Assembly (NCBI GenBank): GCA_030747485.1
Contig: JASLKP010000013.1
Coordinates: forward strand, 1-43,346
Origin: Candidatus Thalassarchaeaceae archaeon
GTDB lineage: Archaea; Thermoplasmatota; Poseidoniia; Poseidoniales; Thalassarchaeaceae
Direction: 5' to 3'
DNA: 43,346 nucleotides
Shown here: one piece after another, positions 8,784 through 17,169 of the stretch
How the letters are laid out: each line of letters starts with the position of its first letter
How positions within the stretch are numbered: the first letter of the stretch is position 1
The notes under the pieces: generated by a model
What the model saw: the letters and a program-made list of their open reading frames with translations, nothing else
The model's database searches: none
What the model was told of the DNA's origin: nothing
Translations under genes and position numbers: made by a program

Positions 8784-11021
8784 ATGTCCGACGTCCTTGA
8801 GGCGGAACTCGCTCCATCCGGGAGTTTGAAGACCGGTTGGTTTGACCTTGGAAAGAAGGATCGATTTCGTGATATTTGGGTTGTCATATTTTATCTCGGT
8901 TTGATGCTGCCTTATGCCTTCGTAGGCCTTTGGATTGGAAAAGTGGCCAACAATGAATTCCATCTTCCAATCAAGGATATTGCTCTGGCAATCATGCTTC
9001 TCAAGATTCCCTTCTTCCTTCGATTAATCTGGGCACAACCTGTTGAGAAGTTTGTCCATTTGCCATTTGGTCGTCGTCGAAGTTGGATTCTCATTGGGAC
9101 CATTGTTCACATCGTGCTCGTCATACCTCTCCTATTCATTGACATCAGAACTGCAACTTGGTTATTTGTTGGCATCATGTTTGTTGCACTGATTCCTCGT
9201 TTGTTCGCAGAACAGGCAGTCGCAGGCATGATGGCTGAAAGTGTTCCAAAATTGGGGCGATTTAATTCTGGAATCAATTTGGCATATCGAGGTGGTGGCC
9301 ACATCCTGTTATTGTTGATGGGTTGGCTGACCTCAACAACAAGTCCATTCGCAGATGGTGATGTTCTGAATTGGAACACCATCCAGATGGTGGGGTTAAT
9401 CACTGCCATTGTAACATCATTATTTGCTGTTGCAATCACTGTCGTGATGAAAGAAGGCACTGCAATTCGCGGACCGAGTTCTACGAAGAAAAAGCGCGTG
9501 GCTAAGACCATGCAGGATGCGATTGAGAATCCAGAATTAGAATTTCCAGATGATAGTTCAACGATGAATCGAATCTTAGCTGCTATGAGAACTAGAACAG
9601 CTTGGATTGTTCTGTTGATTTGCTTCCTCATGCCATTAGGTGATGGCTTTGAAGGCATGTTTGCCTTCTATCTCAGGGACGTCCTTGCATTTGATGCAAC
9701 TAAGGCGATTATGTGGGCAAACATCACTATTTTTGCGACCTATCTGGGATTATTGGGTCCGTGGCTTTCTGATTATTATGGACGGACCAAAATCCTACGA
9801 TTATCAGCGATTGGTTCTGTTGCGTGCTACGCAGGTCTAGGAATCATGATGCTCATCGGAGCACCAGAAATTGCATTACTCCTCTTGTGGATGCCCACAT
9901 TGACCATCACTGACTGGCTCATTTTCACATTCATTACCGCATGGGCAGAAGTGAGTGATCCTCGTTTGGGACCGACTCACATGGCATTGTATCAGACCAC
10001 TCATGCAGTCGCCTCAACCTTCGTTTGGTTTGGATTGGGAGTCTTCCTCATCTATGCTACAAATGGTGCATATTGGTTGATTTTCATGCTTGCCTGCCTT
10101 GGGCCATTGTTTGGGCTGAGCCAATTTCACAAACTCAAATTGGGAGATGAATATGGCACAGACCGACTTGACGTCACAGAAAAGGTACGTCATTGGCAGA
10201 ACAAACTCGCCGGTTTACCATGGGGTGTGGAACCCATTGACAAATCCAGTCGTCGACGTCTTGCGATGACAACCGGAATCGTAGGGCTACTCATTTCCAC
10301 GATGCTTTTTGCAGGCCCCATGGTTCTATTGAATTGGGAATCAAGTGAAACGGAAGAAAATTGGAATTTGAAAGGATGGAATGAGACTCAAATCACCGAT
10401 GAGAAATTCCAGTCAATTGGGACTGGGGGGAATGTGATGGCAACTGTTGAATTTCCAAATACTGAAGGTGGAATTTACGAGGCACTCTTCCGTGTTACAC
10501 GGGGCCAAGACAATTGTGGAGATGCGGACGCAACTTGGTCCACCACATTTTCGATGCCAGACCGTGGGAATCTCTCCGACGGCTCCAATGAAACCAATTT
10601 CCAAAATCTAGAGAGTTGGGATGGTGAAATGGGGATTGACTTTGATGCGGAAGCACCCAATCTTACCAGTTACTCTTCAGAAGAAGCATTGTTGGTTGAA
10701 TTGCAAAGCATCTCACGTGAAGTTTGGTGGGGTCATGGGCGTGGAACTTGGACATTAAAGGTTGAAATGAGTGAGACGGAATGTATTGGTGGTCTTGGGG
10801 CGATTCATCAAATCGATTTTACAGTCAATATCACGGTAAAACATCTCATTATTCCCTCAACAAGTCCTGAGAATGGCATGGTCGATGTCAGTTCAATCGT
10901 GACCACTGAACAGCATGATTATGGGCAAGCCGTTGGCGTTTTGCTCGGCTTCCCAATCTTGCTTGCAACGCCCATTCTAGCGTGGATTGCAGGACGTGAT
11001 CCTGACACTATGCTGACTTGA
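8784..11021 (+). CDS. Major facilitator superfamily transporter with C-terminal extracytoplasmic domain
   Basis: A 745-residue membrane transporter. Residues 1-480 look like a 12-helix MFS carrier: FGRRRSW after the second helix and LSDYYGRTKILR at about residue 330 are the two motif-A loops. YLGLMLPYAFVGLWIGK at the N-terminus is reminiscent of AmpG/PAT-type or sugar-phosphate-type carriers, but I cannot fix the subfamily. After a helix near residue 500 comes a hydrophilic stretch of about 200 residues with several N-x-S/T sites and few cysteines, then a last helix (VGVLLGFPILLATPILAWIAG). By topology this domain should face outside, an addition unusual for MFS. The gene lies between a secreted peptidase and an Entner-Doudoroff unit; import of sugars or peptides is plausible but unproven. 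Its stop directly abuts the convergent dehydratase gene. Confidence 0.88.
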   Translation: MSDVLEAELAPSGSLKTGWFDLGKKDRFRDIWVVIFYLGLMLPYAFVGLWIGKVANNEFHLPIKDIALAIMLLKIPFFLRLIWAQPVEKFVHLPFGRRRSWILIGTIVHIVLVIPLLFIDIRTATWLFVGIMFVALIPRLFAEQAVAGMMAESVPKLGRFNSGINLAYRGGGHILLLLMGWLTSTTSPFADGDVLNWNTIQMVGLITAIVTSLFAVAITVVMKEGTAIRGPSSTKKKRVAKTMQDAIENPELEFPDDSSTMNRILAAMRTRTAWIVLLICFLMPLGDGFEGMFAFYLRDVLAFDATKAIMWANITIFATYLGLLGPWLSDYYGRTKILRLSAIGSVACYAGLGIMMLIGAPEIALLLLWMPTLTITDWLIFTFITAWAEVSDPRLGPTHMALYQTTHAVASTFVWFGLGVFLIYATNGAYWLIFMLACLGPLFGLSQFHKLKLGDEYGTDRLDVTEKVRHWQNKLAGLPWGVEPIDKSSRRRLAMTTGIVGLLISTMLFAGPMVLLNWESSETEENWNLKGWNETQITDEKFQSIGTGGNVMATVEFPNTEGGIYEALFRVTRGQDNCGDADATWSTTFSMPDRGNLSDGSNETNFQNLESWDGEMGIDFDAEAPNLTSYSSEEALLVELQSISREVWWGHGRGTWTLKVEMSETECIGGLGAIHQIDFTVNITVKHLIIPSTSPENGMVDVSSIVTTEQHDYGQAVGVLLGFPILLATPILAWIAGRDPDTMLT

Positions 11022-12203
11022 TTACCATTCAGCATGACTGCCATCTGGCAGAGTCCAAACTGTAGGTGGGTGAGGATTCCATTGGTCCATATGCTCTTCA
11101 ATGACCTCTTCGTTAATTTGGATATCCAAACCTGGGCCATTTGGAACATCCACATGACCTTGGTGAATCTCAAAGGGCCGTTGAATGAGGTTGAATGCCC
11201 AATCTTGTCCTCCACCTGGAGTTCCTCCTCCTGCCCCTGCACCTCCTAGACTTTGGAATTCTTGGATTAAGTGAGATGGACTGGTTGCAGCGACTTGCAT
11301 TGATGCTGCAAATTGAACAGGCCCGTAGGGACAATGTGGGGCCATAGAGACTTGAGCAGCACTTGCCATTGCACCGATTTCAACCGTGGCTCTGATGCCA
11401 CCTACCATCGAAATGTCGGGTTGAATGATGTCGACGACAGGTGTTGGAAGAAGATGTTCGGCAAACGAATGTGCTGTTCGTAATCTTTCACCAGTTGCAA
11501 TCGCGACAGGTTGAGCGGTACGCAGTGCTCGTAAATCAGCAAGATGGCTGGCCGAACCATCAGGCAAACAAGGCTCTTCGATGAAAAATGGATCAAATGG
11601 TGCTAACGCATGAACAGCACGTCTTGATGCAGCGGGGGTCAATCTTCCGTGTAGGTCAATGGCCAAGTCAACATTGGGTCCAATCGCATTACGTACCTCA
11701 GATACAATTTCGACTATTTCTCGTAATCCTTCTGCAGAGACAACACCGGCTGTTGGACCTGCGGGGCTCACTTTGACAGCATCCATCGTTCTTGCAACAG
11801 CTTCTCTAGCAGAATCTGCAAATTCAGCAGCATTCCGTCCCCAGAGGTTACGATACACACGCACGCGATCGCGCACGCGACCTCCAAGAAATTCGTGAAT
11901 AGGTGCGCCGAATTCTTGTCCTTTGAGGTCCCACATGGCCATCTCTAATGCGCTCAGAGCCGTTTCCAATACGGGTCCATCTCTCCAGAATCTCGATTTC
12001 CTCTGCACTTGAATCGTATGCGTGATGTCGTGAATGTCACTACCTTCAACTCGCTCTCCTAGTGCATTGAGTGCATTTTCAACTTCCTCATGGAGGTCTC
12101 CGATAGCTTCGCCCCATCCGATGAGGCCATCATCAGTTTCGACTCGAAGTAGGAGCCAACGCGGTGGACAGCGCACACATTGTGCAGAGCGAATGGTGGT
12201 CAC
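11022..12203 (-). CDS. Enolase-superfamily sugar acid dehydratase (galactonate/gluconate dehydratase-like)
   Basis: Mandelate racemase/muconate lactonising family, 393 residues. Metal ligands and acid-base residues of the galactonate dehydratase group are visible: D183 and H185 in AIDLHGR, E209 in FFIEEP, E239 in ATGERL, D263 in IIQPDIS, and H290 in MAPHCPYGPV. That combination is typical of DgoD-like enzymes that convert D-galactonate (or another aldonate) to 2-keto-3-deoxy-aldonate. A glycine-rich loop (GGAGAGGGTPGGGQ, about 320-333) is unusual. The gene starts with GTG at 12203 in a 4-base overlap (GTGA) with the stop of the aldolase gene, which implies translational coupling. With the aldolase and kinase it makes a semi-phosphorylative Entner-Doudoroff branch. 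Dehydratase class is firm; the exact aldonate is inferred. Confidence 0.87.
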   Translation of the reverse strand: MTTIRSAQCVRCPPRWLLLRVETDDGLIGWGEAIGDLHEEVENALNALGERVEGSDIHDITHTIQVQRKSRFWRDGPVLETALSALEMAMWDLKGQEFGAPIHEFLGGRVRDRVRVYRNLWGRNAAEFADSAREAVARTMDAVKVSPAGPTAGVVSAEGLREIVEIVSEVRNAIGPNVDLAIDLHGRLTPAASRRAVHALAPFDPFFIEEPCLPDGSASHLADLRALRTAQPVAIATGERLRTAHSFAEHLLPTPVVDIIQPDISMVGGIRATVEIGAMASAAQVSMAPHCPYGPVQFAASMQVAATSPSHLIQEFQSLGGAGAGGGTPGGGQDWAFNLIQRPFEIHQGHVDVPNGPGLDIQINEEVIEEHMDQWNPHPPTVWTLPDGSHAEW

Positions 12204-12928
12204 GTAACCTCTCGACGTCGTTGGAGTTCCATGAACATGCCCCGTGCCCTAGGACCTTCTCTCTGGCGCCAAATCAGCAATCCTCGTTCACTTTCTACTG
12301 GTTGTTTCTGTGGATCAATTGCCAAATCTGAGCCACATAGATTACTCCCCATGCCGACACACCACGCGCCAGAATCCATCCATGACCAGCAGGATTTTCG
12401 GTCAATCCCTCCCACTGGTATCCATGGTAGTTGACGAATGTTTTCGGGTGCTTGTTGTAATGTGGATACTTCCCAAGAAGATGAAGGAAACAATTTGACA
12501 ATCCGTGCACCTGCTTCATTAGATTTGACAACTTCTTCCATTGAATGGGCTCCCGGAATGGCTAGAATCCCATGCATGTGACAGAACGCAACCATTCCTG
12601 GAGGGTGAATTGGAGAAAGGGCAAATTCCGCGCCTGCGGCTGCACATTGATCAGCCATGGTAACATCGAGCATTGTTCCCACTCCAATCATCACTTCATT
12701 TGGGTCAAGATCTCGACGTAATGCTTTCACTATGTCTAACGCTTGAGGTGAATCTAGTGTGACTTCGATGGCTTGACACCCCATTTCGGCTAGAGCAAGT
12801 CCACGTTCGTACATCCGCTCGGGATTGATGCCACGGAGGATGGCAATGATTCCCGCGCCCTTCAATTTCTTGAGTCGAGATTGAATCTCAGCCTCTTCTA
12901 GCAACTCTTCACCAGATGATGAATTCAA
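12200..12928 (-). CDS. 2-dehydro-3-deoxyphosphogluconate (KDPG/KHG) aldolase, bacterial class I type
   Basis: Cleaves KDPG to pyruvate and glyceraldehyde-3-phosphate in the cytoplasm. The fold markers run in order: IIAILRG (27-33), AIEVTL with catalytic E55, MIGVGTM (80-86), and IVKLFPSS with Schiff-base K145, then IPVGGID. At 242 residues it is slightly longer than the usual 205-215, with an N-terminal helix and a C-terminal basic tail (REGPRARGMFMELQRRR). The start is TTG at 12928, three bases after the stop of the KDG kinase gene; no in-frame ATG precedes it. Archaea often use an unrelated KDG/KDPG aldolase of the dihydrodipicolinate synthase family, so this bacterial-type enzyme suggests past transfer. 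Function is well supported by its two neighbours. Confidence 0.92.
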   Translation of the reverse strand: MNSSSGEELLEEAEIQSRLKKLKGAGIIAILRGINPERMYERGLALAEMGCQAIEVTLDSPQALDIVKALRRDLDPNEVMIGVGTMLDVTMADQCAAAGAEFALSPIHPPGMVAFCHMHGILAIPGAHSMEEVVKSNEAGARIVKLFPSSSWEVSTLQQAPENIRQLPWIPVGGIDRKSCWSWMDSGAWCVGMGSNLCGSDLAIDPQKQPVESERGLLIWRQREGPRARGMFMELQRRREVT

Positions 12929-12931
12929 TGC

Positions 12932-13927
12932 TCATATGATTAGGATTCGGTTTCCCTCTCCAGTGAATTCTCGTTTAGCCTCTACTGAATCCAACATGGT
13001 TCTGTCAATTGTCGAGACATCTCCAAATGTGTTCTGTGAGAGTGCTGCCATCACATCTCCTCGAAGTGCCCCAATGAGTGGAGATACGGGTCCATGTCCA
13101 TGTTCCATCAACGCGTCAATAAAACCAGCCAACCACGCATCTCCGCCTCCAAGATGTTCAATCGGGCTGTGGATGACGGCTTCAGTTTCTGTTGAATCTA
13201 CACCGAATGAATGGGCAACAACCGACCATCTCTTCTGCCGATTCTCACCTTCTGGGCGTTTGAAACAACAACACAGATGAGGAATCAGGAATCGACGTCT
13301 CAATTCGGTTAATGCCTGTATGGATTCTTCGTAGGTCGTTGGCTTCTCTATGCCTTCCAGTACAGCAATTTCACACAAGCTGGTTGGAGACAGAACGAGA
13401 ACATGCAACATACGTAATCGAGGACGAATCATTTCCCAAAGTGATTCGATTGCCCCCAAAGCAGGCCTGTGATTCAAATCTAAGGCAATCAGCGTTCCAT
13501 CTAATTCAGCAAAGGTGAGGGATGCGGCCCATGCTGCTCTCGGCCCATCTCCTAGTATGGGATTGATACCGCTTGTGACCAACCATCTGGCACCCGTCAG
13601 AAGTTCTCTCCAATCGAATTTTTCAGGATCTAAATTTGCAAATGCAGAATGGCTCCGGTTGTAGGATACCGTTCCTGCCTCAAAATCGACCTCGTAGGTT
13701 CCTACAGGATGTTCAGAGGATTGCAATTCAAGAAATACGCCTGACGTTGTTGCTGTTGATTGAATTAATTTTTCATAGGGGGGTAATGCACTAATCCAAG
13801 AGGTAGCTGTACCCAATTTTCCTAAGGCACAAGCAACATTGTATTCTGAACCACCTGGAGTGATTTGCCCGTCAACAGTGCGTAACATTGCTTCTCCAAA
13901 GCAAACAACTCGCCCCGGTGGTCGCAT
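12932..13927 (-). CDS. 2-keto-3-deoxygluconate kinase, PfkB/ribokinase family
   Basis: Phosphorylates 2-keto-3-deoxy-aldonate to KDPG with ATP. The N-terminus (RVVCFGEAMLR, then PGGSEYNVACALGKLG) is the sugar-binding motif of PfkB kinases, and HLGGGDAWLAGFIDAL near the C-terminus is their second signature with the catalytic Asp. About 331 residues from ATG 13927, a normal length. I prefer this start over the ATG at 13969 because the kinase fold begins at once and because the codon lies in the 3' arm of a hairpin like other starts here. It is first in the unit kinase-aldolase-dehydratase. A fructokinase or ribokinase cannot be excluded from sequence alone, but the next gene, a KDPG aldolase, makes KDG kinase the best call. 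Confidence 0.86.
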   Translation of the reverse strand: MRPPGRVVCFGEAMLRTVDGQITPGGSEYNVACALGKLGTATSWISALPPYEKLIQSTATTSGVFLELQSSEHPVGTYEVDFEAGTVSYNRSHSAFANLDPEKFDWRELLTGARWLVTSGINPILGDGPRAAWAASLTFAELDGTLIALDLNHRPALGAIESLWEMIRPRLRMLHVLVLSPTSLCEIAVLEGIEKPTTYEESIQALTELRRRFLIPHLCCCFKRPEGENRQKRWSVVAHSFGVDSTETEAVIHSPIEHLGGGDAWLAGFIDALMEHGHGPVSPLIGALRGDVMAALSQNTFGDVSTIDRTMLDSVEAKREFTGEGNRILII

Positions 13928-13944
13928 CGTGGTACCCAACGATG
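13925..13944 (-). promoter_or_regulatory. Inverted repeat carrying the start codon of the KDG kinase gene
   Basis: On the minus strand CATCGT and ACGATG form a perfect 6-bp stem around an 8-base loop; the final ATG of the 3' arm is the proposed start at 13927. The loop itself contains the palindrome GGTACC. It sits in the divergent gap before the next plus-strand gene, so it could serve as an operator. Confidence 0.45.
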
Positions 13945-14015
13945 CCAGCAGCCACTTGTCCTCAAGCATTCCCTCGCAGGCAAACCCTCTTCATGTTCCA
14001 CATCGGGGACGCATC

Positions 14016-14576
14016 ATGGCCGATGATGATACAGTCAACCCCCTGGTTGGAGTTGGACAGATTATTGGCGGTGTTATCATGATTATTGTCGGTGTATTCG
14101 TAGTATCGGACGAGGGGGATCCTTCTCTTATTTTCATTGGCATATTTGTTTTCGGTTCGGGTATCGTGAAGGTTGGGAAGGCACAACAAGAGATTGCTAA
14201 AGGCGCCAAAGTATCCGGTCAACCCACGGGTACTGGTGCATGGAATCGTGTCGGAAATGTCATGTCGAGAGTGGATAATCCAGATAATTTCATCATCAAT
14301 ATGCCTGATCAACAATCCCGTTCAGAAAGTATGCAAATTCGAATGAATACTGAATTTCATGGTGACACGATTGATGAATTCCGAGGAGATACCATTCAAG
14401 AATTCCGAGGTGACACCATTGAAGAATTTCAAGGTGACAATGTATCGAATTGGACAGAACATGAAGAATCCAAATTCGCACCAGATGGTTACCCTTCAGC
14501 GGTCCCTGGTGATTTCCATCATCATGACAAATATTGGGTGGACCCTACTAAACAGTGGACTGACCCATTTGCATGA
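14016..14576 (+). CDS. Small membrane protein with 8-residue GDTI repeats, function unknown
   Basis: I do not recognise a family. The 186-residue product has two hydrophobic segments near the start (VGVGQIIGGVIMIIVGVFVV and SLIFIGIFVFGSGIVKVG) and then a soluble part. Residues 113-144 are four tandem octapeptides of the form EF[H/R/R/Q]GDTI[D/Q/E], encoded by 24-bp units at 14352-14447. Such short Asp/Gly-rich repeats could form a small beta-solenoid or a metal-binding rod, but this is a guess. The C-terminal part is rich in His, Trp and Asp (FHHHDKYWVDPTKQWTDPFA). I chose ATG 14016 (MADDDTVNPL) because the frame upstream overlaps the divergent KDG kinase and encodes no plausible start region. 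It is followed at 65 bp by another small membrane protein gene. Confidence 0.7.
   Translation: MADDDTVNPLVGVGQIIGGVIMIIVGVFVVSDEGDPSLIFIGIFVFGSGIVKVGKAQQEIAKGAKVSGQPTGTGAWNRVGNVMSRVDNPDNFIINMPDQQSRSESMQIRMNTEFHGDTIDEFRGDTIQEFRGDTIEEFQGDNVSNWTEHEESKFAPDGYPSAVPGDFHHHDKYWVDPTKQWTDPFA
14352..14447 (+). repeat. Four tandem 24-bp units encoding EFxGDTIx octapeptides
   Basis: Units begin at 14352, 14376, 14400 and 14424 and encode EFHGDTID, EFRGDTIQ, EFRGDTIE and EFQGDNVS. The second and third are most alike, and the last has diverged. Confidence 0.9.
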
Positions 14577-14641
14577 AGTGTTCTCGTTACCGAATACTAT
14601 CGTCCACGAATGATTATTATCTTCATGTCGAATGGACAATC

Positions 14642-15406
14642 ATGCATATCTCTGCCAAAGTGATGTTCGTTCTGGGAGTAATATTCTGCTTTGCCGGTGC
14701 TGTTGGGTTCATGTTTGCGCGCGAGTCTCTAGGTGATGCTGGAGAATTTGTAGTTGAAGAAGCCCTTGAAGGTGAATTTGAATTGATTGATAAAGATGGA
14801 AAGGGCGAAGTCGGTGTCACATTTTGGGTAAAAGGATACGACTATGTTGATGCGGATCAAAATGGCATTTGGGATATTTGTGACAACACCAATGTGACAG
14901 TCAATTTTCATCCCGACATCGTTTGGACCGATAACAAGTCCCAAGCATTAGATGGGCAATTTTACTATGAAGTCCTACACAACTATTCTGAAAATGATGA
15001 TTCTGATTGTAATTCTGACGAAAGAAACCAAGAATGGATTAGAGAAAGCACGGGTTTTCTCAAGATTGGACGAGCCTGTCTTGGATGTGGTGCTGGTACC
15101 TTTAATTTCACATCAAATCAGACGGTATGGGTGAGTTATGATGACATTGCGATTGAAGACTTGGTCGAGGGTCTATTGACTGGGGGCGCTGGTTTCGTTG
15201 GTTGTTGCTGCGGTGGAATCTTCTTGCTCATCGGCTTGATTCTTACATTCACAATGAAGCCACCTCCTCAACAGGTCATGTATTCCCCACAAGGGCAACC
15301 TGTTCAATCAGGACAAGCCATGGGTGTTGTAGGGAATGTAGCAACCCATGCTGCTGGCCATGCCGTTAGCGATGCAGCAGCAGACTTCCTTCAGAAGGAA
15401 TTCTAG
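14642..15406 (+). CDS. Membrane protein with extracytoplasmic Ca-loop-like motif, function unknown
   Basis: No family recognised. The 254-residue product has an N-terminal hydrophobic segment (VMFVLGVIFCFAGAVGFMFA), an acidic outer domain of about 150 residues, a second helix (GFVGCCCGGIFLLIGLILTFTM), and a Gln/Pro-rich tail of about 50 residues ending in Ala/His-rich sequence. The outer domain contains DADQNGIWDICD, which has the D-x-D-x-N-G-x-x-D spacing of a calcium-binding EF-type loop, although its last position is Asp. RACLGCGAG and a CCC run in the helix are notable cysteines. Start ATG 14642 is chosen because the hydrophobic segment follows at once; an earlier ATG at 14573 overlaps the preceding gene by four bases and would add 23 polar residues. 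It converges with the Pelota gene, 5 bp apart. Confidence 0.72.
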   Translation: MHISAKVMFVLGVIFCFAGAVGFMFARESLGDAGEFVVEEALEGEFELIDKDGKGEVGVTFWVKGYDYVDADQNGIWDICDNTNVTVNFHPDIVWTDNKSQALDGQFYYEVLHNYSENDDSDCNSDERNQEWIRESTGFLKIGRACLGCGAGTFNFTSNQTVWVSYDDIAIEDLVEGLLTGGAGFVGCCCGGIFLLIGLILTFTMKPPPQQVMYSPQGQPVQSGQAMGVVGNVATHAAGHAVSDAAADFLQKEF

Positions 15407-15411
15407 TCTCT

Positions 15412-16461
15412 TCATTCAATTGCCCATCGTAACAACGCGAGAGGACCCAATTCAACCAATTGCTCACCCGCATCGTGCTCTACACTGGCTTGGACAACTT
15501 CTCCATTTGATGCTTTGACACCGTCAGCAACATCGTCCCAAGTCAGTTCACCACACATCGAATCATCTCGAAGTAGACCCGCATCGATAACCAATGTCTC
15601 GATGGCGCCTTGCTCCAATGCATTGAGTATTGATTGGTGTCCATAAGCGACATGTCCATTGGTGGCGATACGTGCCAACCCCTCTTCGATGAGGCGGATC
15701 TGTTTGGCCATGGCAAAGTCACCGAGGATATTGTCTGCTGCCCCTTCACGCATGACCTCGTTTGCAGCGGCTCGCCCTCCGATACTGGTGGCAATGTTCA
15801 GTGTGCTATAATCACCTCCAGTTTCCTTCAGCATGGACTCAAATTGTTCTCTGGCGAATCCAGGTCCACATAGAACAAGGGGCATTGAATCATCGAATAC
15901 CATCGCGACTTCCTTTGCTGTTCCTCGCAGGAATGATGCACGTACTTCAGTCGATTTCCCTTCTCGTTTTCCACCGCCTCGCATGGTGAATTGGCTGACA
16001 TCTCTCATGCCATGCTGTGCAACTTCAAACAACATTACCTCATCACTTTCAATCACGATGATTCCGACGCGTCCACGCCCACTATCTTGCAGGGCTTCAG
16101 CCATCAGTGCCTTGTCCATATCACTTACACCTCCCTTCCATGTGATTTCCACTTCATTGCGTGGTGCAATCGCATGTGTGTGGTGACTTCCTTTGTCTTG
16201 AGATGCTTCTGTAATGATTCCATGTACTCTGAGATTGTCAGTGAATGGTTGGAACTCAATATGCTGAGTTTGCAGAACAATCCACATGGGTTTTCGTTCT
16301 GCAGCTTTGGCTCGTACAGAATCTTGATGACTTCCATCTCGACGAAAACCATTCATCCCAACGGATGTGCCTGGACGGATCAATTGTGATAATGTCCACA
16401 AATCGTCATCATGTTGGATGCGTAATCGGACACCATCCTCAATCCACTTTACTCGCTTCAT
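15412..16461 (-). CDS. pelA: Pelota (Dom34-family) mRNA surveillance and ribosome rescue factor
   Basis: Archaeal/eukaryotic Pelota recognises stalled ribosomes with an empty A site and, with aEF1A and ABCE1, splits them. At 349 residues it has normal archaeal length. Domain 1 (1-130) shows the Sm-like fold with DDLWTLSQLIRPG and RKPMWIVLQTQHIEFQPF; domain 2 (about 131-260) has RVGIIVIESDEVMLFEV and LVLCGPGFAREQF; domain 3 (about 260-349) has the eRF1-like core including SVEHDAGEQLVELG. There is no GGQ motif, as expected for Pelota in contrast to aRF1. It starts at ATG 16461, three bases after the stop of the thioredoxin-like lipoprotein gene, so the two probably share a transcript. Confidence 0.95.
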   Translation of the reverse strand: MKRVKWIEDGVRLRIQHDDDLWTLSQLIRPGTSVGMNGFRRDGSHQDSVRAKAAERKPMWIVLQTQHIEFQPFTDNLRVHGIITEASQDKGSHHTHAIAPRNEVEITWKGGVSDMDKALMAEALQDSGRGRVGIIVIESDEVMLFEVAQHGMRDVSQFTMRGGGKREGKSTEVRASFLRGTAKEVAMVFDDSMPLVLCGPGFAREQFESMLKETGGDYSTLNIATSIGGRAAANEVMREGAADNILGDFAMAKQIRLIEEGLARIATNGHVAYGHQSILNALEQGAIETLVIDAGLLRDDSMCGELTWDDVADGVKASNGEVVQASVEHDAGEQLVELGPLALLRWAIE

Positions 16462-16464
16462 TAT

Positions 16465-17160
16465 TCAGGCCCCCGGCCCGAAAAGGCGGTCCATTGCATC
16501 CTGAATTGATTCATTTTGACCTTGTTGTCGATGATGCCAATTCACAACACCATCTGGTTGGACGATGACGTATGATGGCGTTCCAGTCATTTGAAATTCT
16601 GCTAGCCACGTGAGGTCTCGGTCATCAACATAGATCCAATCGTGAGGCGAACCAGGTCTCTCGTTGCAGTTGTTATTGTCATTATTACAACCACTGAAAT
16701 TCCCCTCATCTTGGAACGCTGCGATTTCATCAAGACTAGAATTTGACCAGGAGAAATTGATGATGAATGTGAGGAATGTCACGTTTTGACCATAATTTGC
16801 ATGTAAATCACTCATCAATTGCGCACCATTCCAGCAATGGCCACAATCGGTTGCAGCAAATTGAATTAAGACCCAATTCCCATTACCAGAAAAGTGATTT
16901 GAACTAGACCAATTCTGCCATGTCCCATTGAGAACACGACCTAAACTGTTGATGATGGGCAATGTTTGATTCTCAAGGGTTCCAATGTCTGGAGTGGTTT
17001 CGTTCGTGGTGATATTTTCCTCAGGGGTGTCCGTCACACAAACCTCAACTTCTTCACCAGTACATCCTTCAAAGTTTGAGTGATCAATACCCTCATCTCC
17101 CAGACAACCGGATAGACTCGCAAAGAATAGTAGAATGCAAACTAGGATGTTTCGGGACAT
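16465..17160 (-). CDS. Thioredoxin-fold lipoprotein with CGHC active site
   Basis: A 231-residue secreted redox protein. The N-terminus is a lipoprotein signal (ILVCILLFFASLSGC, predicted lipid-modified C19), followed by a Thr/Asn-rich linker to about residue 70. The thioredoxin domain has LIQFAATDCGHCW with redox cysteines C106 and C109, the PDI-like dipeptide Gly-His between them, and the cis-proline loop TGTPSYVIV. Between these lies an inserted loop with two further cysteines (FSGCNNDNNNCNERPG) that could form an extra disulfide. TlpA-like or PDI-like thiol oxidoreductases fold or repair exported proteins; the many secreted proteins in the window fit such a role. GAGGTGAATTA precedes the ATG, a reasonable ribosome binding site. 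It ends three bases before the Pelota start. Confidence 0.87.
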   Translation of the reverse strand: MSRNILVCILLFFASLSGCLGDEGIDHSNFEGCTGEEVEVCVTDTPEENITTNETTPDIGTLENQTLPIINSLGRVLNGTWQNWSSSNHFSGNGNWVLIQFAATDCGHCWNGAQLMSDLHANYGQNVTFLTFIINFSWSNSSLDEIAAFQDEGNFSGCNNDNNNCNERPGSPHDWIYVDDRDLTWLAEFQMTGTPSYVIVQPDGVVNWHHRQQGQNESIQDAMDRLFGPGA

Positions 17161-17169
17161 TAATTCACC

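Noticed and set aside
9107..9658. 183-residue minus-strand frame
   Set aside because: It lies inside the well-supported MFS gene and shows no own motif or ribosome site.
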